From assembly GCF_011745365.1 (NCBI RefSeq), contig NW_024468910.1, forward strand, positions 3,004,068-3,068,067: a stretch of DNA of 64,000 nt. Direction: 5' to 3'. Below the pieces are notes generated by a model. That model had not been told where the DNA came from. It worked only from the letters and a program-made list of their open reading frames with translations, and ran no database searches. Below are positions 56,006 through 64,000 of the stretch, one piece after another. The stretch is from Cryphonectria parasitica EP155 (Eukaryota > Ascomycota > Sordariomycetes > Diaporthales > Cryphonectriaceae). Every line of letters starts with the position of its first letter. Positions within the stretch are counted from its first letter, which is position 1. The position numbers and the translations under genes were made by a program.

Positions 56006-56017
56006 GTACCATAGTAC
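56006..56017. repeat. GTACCATAGTAC motif inside a short inverted repeat
   Basis: Identical to the 12-mer at 9077-9088. It sits between 6-bp arms ACTCCG (55983-55988) and CGGAGT (56020-56025), about 400 bp upstream of the copper transporter. Confidence 0.7.
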
Positions 56018-56198
56018 CACGGAGTATAGTTGAGCAAGTTTTCCTCTCTATAGCGGCCAAAGCAGCAAAAAGCCTCGACGCCCTCCTCCCCGTGAAAATG
56101 ATGTTCTCGAGCATGTTTTACCTCTTTTCCCACCACAAGACATCTTGACCTGGCCGTAACGGATCCTAAACCTGCGCAGCACCCAAAACTCTCTCATA

Positions 56199-56206
56199 TT
56201 TGCTCG
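56199..56206 (+). promoter_or_regulatory. TTTGCTCG, possible copper-responsive element
   Basis: Matches the yeast Mac1 element TTTGC(T/G)C(A/G) about 205 bp before the copper transporter start. A one-mismatch inverted copy, TGAGCAAG, is at 56031-56038. Yeast CTR promoters use two such sites. Whether this fungus uses a Mac1-like activator is not shown here. Confidence 0.4.
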
Positions 56207-56410
56207 GATCAAGACTCCGAACTGTGCACTCACCTGCAAGTCACAAATCCATCTTCGACATATATATATCTGCGTTCGACCTTGACAGAAGCTTGGCATC
56301 TTGAGAGAAACCAGTCAAGTCAACCAAGTCAATTCCCAAACACCCAATTACAACGAAACGACAATACAAACTACCACAGTATCTTATCCTTCGCCTTTTT
56401 TTTTTCCAAA

Positions 56411-57055
56411 ATGGATATGACATCGGGCATGGACAGCAGCTCCATGAGCAACACCACAACCACGATGGCCACCATGATGGTCGCCTTCCAGAATGATATG
56501 GCGACGACCCTCTACGCCGAGGCCTGGACACCGACCACAATGGGCCAGTATGTGGGCACGTGCTTCTTCCTTATCTTCCTCGCGGCCATCTTCCGCGGCT
56601 TGTTCGCGGTCAAGGCCATTGCGGAGTCGCGATGGCTGGACGAGGAGATGAACCGGCGCTACGTGGCCGTCAAGGGGCAGCTGCCGATGCACGAGAACAT
56701 TTCTCGGGACAGCCTGAAGCACAACATGGTTCTCAGCGCCAACGGCGTCGAGGAGCAGGTTATGGTGGTCAAGAAGAGGGGCGGCATTACTCGGCCTTGG
56801 AGGGCGAGTGTGGATCCCGTAAGGGCGGCAATCGATACTGCCATAGCGGGTGTCGGATATCTTCTGTGAGTTTGGACCTTCACCCCTTCTCTTCTTGATG
56901 AAACGTCTATCTGGTGGCCGGCTGCTAACACAATCAACCTCTACAGCATGTTGGCGGTCATGACGGTGAACATTGGCTACTTCCTGTCCATTCTCGGTGG
57001 TACATTTCTCGGAAGTCTGGCTATTGGCCGGTACGCCGCAGTGCAGGAGCACTGA
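56411..57055 (+). CDS. CTR-type high-affinity copper transporter
   Basis: Imports Cu(I) as a trimer across the plasma (or vacuolar) membrane. Two exons, 56411-56865 and 56947-57055, with an 81-nt intron carrying a CTAAC branch site; about 187 aa. The N-terminus is Met-rich (Met at 1, 3, 7, 12, 19, 22, 23, 30). Membrane segment 1 is about residues 47-68 (CFFLIFLAAIFRGLFAV), followed by a cytosolic loop of about 70 residues. Segments 2 and 3 are close together at the C-terminus. The family motifs are intact: MLAVM (153-157, MxxxM in segment 2) and GTFLG (170-174, GxxxG in segment 3). The tail after segment 3 is short and lacks the Cys-rich end of some homologues. Convergent with the rhodopsin-domain gene 1 kb downstream. 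Confidence 0.95.
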
Positions 57056-58070
57056 GCAACGGCTGCGAGAGAGAGGAGCCGTTGCGGGACGACGGTGTTG
57101 AATCAGCGTGCTGCACGAGATGAGTAGCATTTCATTTTACCATATGAAGCCAGCACGATGATCATTCGTGCGATGAGACAACGATGTTCACGACAAAAAT
57201 TTGTTTGGAGGCTGGTTTTCTACTTGAAAAAGGGGGGGGGGGGGCGGCGTTCTGGACTTGGACCATGGTCGGCGTCGTCCACGTAGATCTCATTCTTCCC
57301 AGCGTTAGACGAATATTAATATTTACTACTACCGATACATGATGACATTCTGTTTGAACATCTGTGCATTTTCAATGGCGCCGTCTACTCTCTTCAGCGT
57401 GAGCAAGCAGACAACTGACCTACATTCTCCCCCTCCCCCTCTTTTCCTTCCCTGGCTGTTGATAGCAACCTTGAGATCTGCGGGTACCTTGACGGACCCC
57501 CCCCCCCGCGGCCGCTAAAATGGTGCTGCAGAAACATGCTCAACCAATGGATCCACTTTGAAAACCCCCGCCTTCCCTTCTTCTCGCCCACGACAAACCC
57601 GGAGCCGGGTCGGGATTTCTCTAACTGGAGAGACGACTGCTCATCTCAACACCGCCTTTCTGATAGAAGTCTAGACTTTCCTATCAAGAGCATATATGGG
57701 CACTGGAAGGAGCAATCACCAACACATGTGTCGACAGTACCTACAAGTGAATCATTAGGGCTAGCTTGCCTGGAAAGGTCATCATCGTCGTCATCAACAC
57801 ACAAACAAACGACGACGTTCTTTTGACTAGTAATGCTCCAACGAACCACGTTACCTTACCTTCCAGGATTGACAGCAGCCTAGCTCATATTTACAGAAAG
57901 CAACCAGAGTTCGCACCGGACTACCTCGAGAGATCTGCTGCGTACTCAGGCAAACTGACCATGCCGAGGAGAATAGGCATTCTCGTTCTTTACTTGATCA
58001 CAATCACAGAGAACTCCGTCGTCGACTGGTCGCTCCGTAATGTGAGCGAGAGAAGAGTACATTAGTAGGC
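57056..58070. other. Convergent intergenic region
   Basis: 1 kb between the 3' ends of the copper transporter and the rhodopsin-domain gene. Contains a 13-nt G tract (57232-57244) and an 11-nt C tract (57497-57507) followed by a NotI-like GCGGCCGC. No gene seen. Confidence 0.6.
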
Positions 58071-59638
58071 TCATCGAGCCTCATGGGATACTTTCCAGTC
58101 TACCTGCTTTCTGATGATGAGCTCCCGGCTCCCGCTTCTCCTCAGGCTTCTCCCTTCCTCCTCTTCCTCCTCTTCCGTCGTCCCGCTCCTGTTGTTCGAG
58201 TGCACCACGCTCGTCTCGTGCCTGCACATATCTGGACGGAATCGAGGAGGACCTGCCTCCTCTTCTTCGCCACCAAGCCCATCGCTCATCTCGTCGCGGT
58301 CGCGGCTCCGGTCCGAGGGCAGCCTGACCGCACCCCGCACCCCCTTCATGAGCGAGCCCCCGATCGTCTGCAGAGCATAGCTCGAGCTCTTGGTCCCGCC
58401 TCGGCTGGGCCTCTCGAACCCCAGGTTGCCCATCCCCGTGTGGAACGCCTTCATGAAGCCCTTCAGGTTCGGCACGGTGGCCGAGATGATGGTGCAGGCG
58501 ATCATGGCCTGCTGTAGCACCGCACCGTCGGTGACGGCCAACTGCGGCTCTGCGGCGCCGGCGTATGTCTGAAGGTAGTGGAGGTGCATTCCCGAGAGCA
58601 CGACGAAGAGCGCGCGGAAGATGAATGCCGCCGTCACCTTGAACTTCAGCCGGGACGGCATGTTCATAGGCCAGGTGAAGATGGCCGGCAGGGCGCATGT
58701 GATGATGTCTATGGTAATATCGAGGGCGGTGATGGCTTGCCAGCGATGTATCTGCATGTTTTGTTTTTCTTCTTCTCAACCTCTTACATCAGAGACCTAT
58801 GGGGACTCAACGCGCGTTTGGAGAGGGGAGGAGGGAGGTTACTAGTGGTGGATTCGTCGTCTTACCTGGTTTGGACATTGGGAGAGATTCTCCGTCGTCA
58901 GCACTGCGCTGGCATCACAACTGATGGCCAGAGCCAGGACGGAGCCGATGCCCCAGGCGGTGCTTGCTCCCACGACCAGCCAACAGGTGACCCAGCGTTT
59001 CCCACGCTCCCCGTCCGCTGTGAAGATTCGAAGTATCAAGGCTGCCGTTGAGCACTTGGCCAGACACAGAACAATAACGGCGAGTATTTCCGACGCGAGG
59101 AAGGCCTGTTCTCGTGCGCGCGTGTCAGTCATCTCGGCACTCTCTTTAGCGTCCCGCGGAGGAACATGCAGAAGCGATGCAAGGGCTGGGTGCTCAAGTG
59201 CCGAATCCGGCCCCCAAGCCGTCTAAGCCAGCGCAGGCAGACGACGTCGCATGCACTCACTACTCACCTTTCCTGATATTGACCACTCATGCGCTGTCGT
59301 CGTTGAGTTGGACCTGCCAAGTCCATGATGAAGACCGTAGAACACTGCTGTTGCTTGCCCAAGGTGCGTGAACTGGATCATTGCATGTGTGTAAGCCTGA
59401 GACAGACACGGAAAGGAGGGAGGAAGAGAGGACACAAACGGACCATGGCAAAGAATAGAAGGTGGTCATCTAGGCCGAACACGTGCCATTTCACCACGGT
59501 TCTGATGATGGTAGCCAGACCGCTATAGATCAAGCACAGGATGCTGGCGATCCAGACATACCCGGCGTGGTTGTCAGGCCCGGACGGCACGAGTCGGTGC
59601 GAACCCACCGGGTCGTCTGCGATGGGTAGGGGGTCCAT
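58071..59638 (-). CDS. Seven-transmembrane rhodopsin-domain (PTH11-like) integral membrane protein
   Basis: Four exons on the minus strand: 59638-59444, 59372-59268, 59105-58866 and 58751-58071, about 406 aa. Seven hydrophobic segments are visible: YVWIASILCLIYSGLATII; HLLFFAMFTHLGQATAVFYG; the segment around LASEILAVIVLCLAKCSTAA; WVTCWLVVGASTAWGIGSVL; ITIDIITCALPAIFTW; FIFRALFVVLSGMHLHYL; and QQAMIACTIISATVPNL. FGLDDH and HGLGR are characteristic of the fungal rhodopsin-fold family (the membrane domain of PTH11-like receptors). No N-terminal CFEM domain is present. The tail of about 110 residues is hydrophilic with a run of seven Glu and an Arg-rich end. The role is unknown; relatives are candidate surface sensors. 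The first acceptor was set at 59373, giving the family's spacing between DD and GLG. Confidence 0.88.
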
Positions 59639-59650
59639 ACTTTCGAAGTG

Positions 59651-59654
<4 letters not shown>

Positions 59655-59700
<46 letters not shown>
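59655..59700. repeat. (TC)n-(AC)n compound microsatellite in promoter
   Basis: About fifteen TC then eight CA units begin 17 bp upstream of the rhodopsin-domain start codon, so they probably lie in its 5' leader or core promoter. Confidence 0.9.
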
Positions 59701-59701
<1 letters not shown>

Positions 59702-61142
59702 TCAAGAGGAACTCTCTCTTCTCTCGATGTCACCTCTTGTGGGCCGGAGAGACGTCGCGCCCCGTGGGACGGCGGAGTAGCAATGGGTCGTGCTCTATAT
59801 GAGATCGGCGGGTCGGTTCGTGAAGGGAGGGAGATCAAGTACTATGGTAAGTAGTTGCTTGGTGTGCCGTGACGGCTGAGGTCTAGGGAGTTGATAAATG
59901 ATATAGTCTAGGACTGGACGCATAATTCGACACAGCCTAGCCTTGAAAAAGTAAACAGAAAGATGTAGAGACAAACATAGACATAAAAATAAGAGGATAC
60001 TAACTATGTGGAAAAAGCAAAGCACATCTGGTGCTTATTTCCCAAGTCCAGCCCCATCCAGTACCGAATTCCTCCTCTGAAAGCGGTCACAAAAACGACA
60101 CAATACTAGGATCAGACCAAGCCAGGCCCTTGGATCCATGGTCACAGGTTTTGCAAATTACCATGGGTAAAAGAAGCAATAACCCCCCCCCCCTTCCCAA
60201 ACCCAGCAACTTATCGTTTTTTCCCCTCTTCCTCCTGCATGAGGGATCTACTTTCCACTCAGAAGACCGCCGGGGTCATCACTTGTCCTGTATCCACTTT
60301 GACACCAGAGAGCGAGAGAGCTCAACTTCGAGGCTTGATGCTATGTAACTCCTATGTAGCTATTTCCTTTGAAGGATTGGTAAAGTAAAAATATCCACTT
60401 TGTTTGGCACTCATTTCTCTATCAGGGGCCAATTGCGGCACTGCCCTGGGTCTTTTTCTTTCTGCATGGACAGGCTGTGCATACATACTCGGTACAGATA
60501 GCCTGACCCCAGTGCTAGACACGTCAGTTGGTCCCCCTTTGAGACCTACCTCTCGGAAATGCAGGTTCAGTTCTTCTTTATTTCCCTCATCCTCCCCCTT
60601 TCTCTCATGCGCCACTTCCAAAGTTGGGCAAGAGAAATGCTGATCCGGTTGCGTCTTGAGACAACTGTTGTACCTATGGGTAGTTGAATGAACGGAGGGA
60701 ACCTGGATCTCGCTCCTCTGGTTCAAGATAACTCACTTCGTTTTTTGGGGTATATATGCAGAAGATGAAAAGAAAGAAGAAAACGGAGCGCGAGATAACC
60801 GATAAATCATGTTATGAGCATTCCAATCTTGACCTGTTAGAAAAGGGGCCAGAGCGTCACCACTTATACAGCTCAGGGAAAGATAGTTCGGCGTGACCGC
60901 AAGGTTGAGAAAGGATCTGAAGGGGTAAAAGGGCTAATGGACGACCACGAGACGTGCAAGGCGTGGCAGCCTTTTATAGCAGTTTACATATACGTTATAC
61001 AAACAACATGTGCTACGTACAGGTTGTAGGTTGGCCAGTTGTTAGGAAACAACGAAATCAGTCGAAACATCTGTCCACTCTCACTTGATCCGAAGGGGGT
61101 CGACTCAGCTCATTCAACGAGAGACATATGGTTGTCAAGTTC

Positions 61143-61144
<2 letters not shown>

Positions 61145-61189
<45 letters not shown>
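61145..61189. repeat. (GA)22 microsatellite
   Basis: Forty-five nucleotides of uninterrupted GA, the longest dinucleotide array in the window. Confidence 0.95.
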
Positions 61190-61192
<3 letters not shown>

Positions 61193-62521
61193 CGTGTCTA
61201 GCGAACAGAGGTGGTGCCCTAGGTTGTATTGTGAGAAAGGAATGTCTAGCCGGTAAATACGACGGCCTTACGAGTGACAGCCGACATACTGAATACCTTG
61301 ACCCTGCAGAAACCCCCCTCTGCATGCTGGTAGCTGATGTGGCAACTCTTTTGAATCCTTCGCCAGGGGACAACCATGGGGTCCGCGAACAGACGCACTC
61401 TCTCTCTTGTCATATCAAGTGACACTGTGCATCTAGATGAATCGACGGTGGGGGCTCCCCTCCTTCGCAAAAAGAAAATCAAAAGTAACAAGGGAAGAGA
61501 AGGAAAATCCCCCACTACTGTGTGCACACCATGGTTGCAATGTGATCTTGTATTAGGTGTAGTTTGGGGCACACTGGGTCCTGATATACTGGCGCAGAGG
61601 ATTCTCATTGGTCCGGGGCACCAGGATTGTGCGGCCCGCTGTCGGTTCCTACGCCGGTGTTGGACACCTGATTGAGGTTTCTGTTCCACTAAAAAGTACT
61701 ATGGGTCGTTCCTTTTTTCCTGTCTTTTTTCTTCTTCCTTTTCTTTCCTCACAGGCATGACCATAGTTTCCTGCCTGTGGTGTGATGGTTTCCTCCGACG
61801 GCTGAAAACCTAGAGTGAGAAGGGAAGAGAGATGCGTGTCGAGAGGATAATGATGATGATGATGATGTGGCTGGCTGAAGGGCGGAGCAATGGAAATTGG
61901 CAAACCAAAAACAGTGATCAGATAACACTTACAAGACTTGACGAGTCAAAAGGAGAAATGAGAATTAACACTCCTGACCAGGAAGAGTGAAAGCAAGTAG
62001 TGGTTTGGGAGTGTCCTTTAAGATGAACGTTTATGCGTCTTTTCGGGCATGGGCCTTGCAAGACAAGGAGTGATTCACTGTACTTTTACTTTTACTTGTG
62101 GTACAGTGACTGACATCCGGTCACAGACATATACTATCGAGCGCTGTCGCAAGTGGTTGGTATCCAGAAAAAATTATTCCACAACTAACAAGTGAGCGGA
62201 TCATTCTGCACGTCCTCGATACTGGTCCATGCCAATGCTGTTTTTGAGAGGACGTACGTGCGCAGGGACGAGGGATGCGGGAATGTCACTCTACCATGAT
62301 ACGGATTGGGGGGGCTCCGCAACGCGTAAATAGTTACGGGGGCCTCGTTTATCTTATTGGCATAGCCGAGATGTACGCGCAAGATGTTTCCCTCCCAAGA
62401 AGACCAGGTAACATTTTCAGGATTATTATTTTTGGAGAGGTAAGATTTGTGAGCAACTCTCCCTAAGCCATAGACAACTTGTTCTCTTCCCTCAAAATTC
62501 CAACACGTCACATCTCGTCAT

Positions 62522-63447
62522 TCACACACGCTTCTTCCCATCCGGCGTCTTCCAGTGCATATTGGCCCCCTCCACATCAGCCAGCGGGTTCCCCTCCCCC
62601 ATGCCGCCGCTCCCCTCGATGAACTCAAACCCACACTTCCTATAGAATGGGTCCTTGCCCTTGGAGGCGATCACAGAGGCCCACGCGCCCTCCGCCTCGG
62701 CCCTGTCCAGACCCCACCGCACGAGCTCGCGACCAAAGCCCTGGCCCTGATAGTCCGGGTGCACGCCGAGCCAGCTCAGGTACCAGCACTCAGCCCGCTC
62801 GCCTGTGTACATATGCTCAAAGTGCGGGTGGGCTCGATCCAGGATGTCCTCTTGTGGTGGGTCCGCGGCGCGGTTGGGCCAGAGGCGCTTGTGGATCTTC
62901 ATGGCGACTTTGGATGCCGGTTTGAGGAGGTTGCCTGTTGGGAAGGGGGAGGGGGAGGAGAACTCAGCAGGGTTTCTTTCTCAGCAACGGTGGATTTCTT
63001 TTTCCTTATTCTCTTTCGTCTTGGTGGGTGGATGAAAGAGAGTGTTCCTCTCTCGCGATATTGCATATTCTTGACATGATATAGGGAACAACAACAAAAA
63101 AGAAGAGAAGGAAAGAAAAAAAAAAAAGGAAACTCACGAGGGTCGAGCTTCCAGAGCTCCATCTTTTTCCCTCCATTTCCCAGGCGCGTCCACTGCGCAC
63201 AACCCACGACAATCTCCCGCCCCGTCTCCTCATCCTGATGGACGGCCACGAGGAACTTCCAGCGCCAGTCCCACCAGTTGACCCGCGCACTGCGCAGCCA
63301 GTAGAGCTTCATGTCGTCGGGGAACTCGTCGCGGTGCGGGTGCACGAGGTCCCCGAGCATGTTGTCGTCCCAAAAGGCCTGGGCCAAGGACTCGGCGATC
63401 TGCGGAATGTCATGGTAAGATGCATCGCGCACTTTGGGTCGACACAT
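62522..63447 (-). CDS. GNAT-family N-acetyltransferase
   Basis: Two exons on the minus strand, 63447-63138 and 62934-62522, with a 203-nt GT..AG intron; about 240 aa. Residues 4-35 (VRDASYHDIPQIAESLAQAFWDDN) form the usual N-terminal GNAT strand and helix. The acetyl-CoA-binding motif A is LGVHPDYQGQGFGREL, with QGQGFG at about 166-171. Motif B follows as FYRKCGFEFIEG. This layout is that of the many small fungal acetyltransferases that act on small molecules or amines; the substrate cannot be told from sequence. No signal peptide or membrane segment is visible, so probably cytosolic. Confidence 0.93.
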
Positions 63448-64000
63448 GATGGAGAAGGCGGAGGGGGTGGTGTTCGTTGGATATTCCTAGGTCTTAGAAA
63501 GGCAAGCAAACAAGCTTGGAGGCTCGGGAGCTGGCGATGGTTTCTGAAGCACCCCGCAACGCTCTTATCATCTTCGAGATGTGGGAAGGTAAAAGCAAAC
63601 ACACTCTGCGTCTTGAATCTGAGGCTCAGCAATCAGTCATGTGAGTGTTTGTTTGTACTTATTTGGAAGTGATCGAGAAAGGGGGCTCCTCGTTGATAGA
63701 GAGGAAAGCCAGACCCATAAGTGTGCCCCCTCTCGTGTCTTCCCATGCATGCATACGCCACAGGTGCGCGTGAGAGTTGGTGGGTGCTGCAACAGGGAAA
63801 CCATTGCTGCCGAAGAAAAGACCCACAAGAATAGGCCGTCAAGGGCCGACCCAGAGACTAATCATGTAACAAGACGATAGCCGTGGCGGGGTGGGTGGGT
63901 GTGTGTACATGGCACATATAGACACACGCATCGGTCATGCCATTCCTATTGCTATTGACAATGATGAGAAAACCAGCGACGAATGGGAGGGAGAAGACCT
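63448..64000. other. Intergenic, window edge
   Basis: 5' flank of the acetyltransferase gene. Short frames on both strands around 63633-63880 show no recognisable domain. Confidence 0.55.

Larger units (their letters stand above)
46073..56410. other. 10.3 kb stretch without a recognisable gene
   Basis: No gene with a known domain. The first kilobase is probably the 3' UTR and flank of the transcription factor. It contains microsatellites (46214-46257, 47725-47764, 48442-48460, 50473-50503), poly-C/G tracts (47502-47512, 47861-47873, 50543-50554), the perfect palindrome GTACTATAGTAC (47964-47975) and GTACCATAGTAC (56006-56017). From about 53200 to 55900 the sequence is less repetitive and has some coding-like but broken frames on the minus strand (see 54743-55051). 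Confidence 0.55.
59639..62521. other. Intergenic region
   Basis: 2.9 kb with no recognisable gene. Contains a TC/CA compound repeat right upstream of the rhodopsin-domain gene, an 11-nt C tract (60183-60193), a GA array (61145-61189), a GAT run (about 61849-61867), and GTACTATGGTAA at 59839-59850, an 11/12 match to the dispersed motif. Confidence 0.6.

Noticed and set aside
59397..59443. A 47-nt first intron in the rhodopsin-domain gene
   Set aside because: That segment has no A except in the acceptor, so no branch point. The acceptor 24 nt further on (59373) keeps the frame and gives the family's spacing between DD and HGLG.

Overview
The window is nuclear DNA of a filamentous ascomycete, most likely a Sordariomycete. 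The basis is short GT-AG introns (55-203 nt) with CTRAC-like branch sites, GC-rich codon thirds, CT-rich leaders, and a gene set of fungal families: Smc5, a Gin4/Hsl1-type kinase, glyoxylate-cycle malate synthase ending in SKL, a CTR copper transporter and a fungal 7-TM rhodopsin-domain protein. No transposase, reverse transcriptase, rRNA, tRNA or CRISPR array was recognised.

Layout: a ketopantoate-reductase-fold protein with a long disordered tail (344-2907, minus); a 12.5 kb stretch without recognisable genes; SMC5 (15397-19199, minus), divergent from a NIM1-family kinase (20975-24932, plus); malate synthase (27382-29456, plus); a 15 kb stretch without recognisable genes; a two-finger transcription factor (44517-46072, plus); a 10 kb stretch without recognisable genes; a CTR copper transporter (56411-57055, plus), convergent with a 7-TM rhodopsin-like protein (58071-59638, minus); and a GNAT acetyltransferase (62522-63447, minus). 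All eight genes contain introns. I set splice sites by reading frame, GT/AG and branch-like motifs, and by fit to the protein family.

The genes do not form one pathway. SMC5 (genome maintenance) and the Gin4/Hsl1-type kinase (septin and morphogenesis checkpoint in yeasts) share one 1.8 kb divergent intergenic region. Malate synthase is the glyoxylate-cycle enzyme and the CTR protein imports copper.

The most unusual property is low gene density: eight genes in 64 kb. The non-coding DNA holds many microsatellites, poly-G/poly-C tracts of 9-16 nt, and a dispersed 12-nt near-palindrome (GTAC-TATG-GTAC and close variants). One cluster of overlapping perfect inverted repeats lies at 39256-39370. 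Several introns are placed so that retention would change protein fate: the last malate synthase intron separates the peroxisomal signal, and the second transcription-factor intron interrupts a zinc finger.
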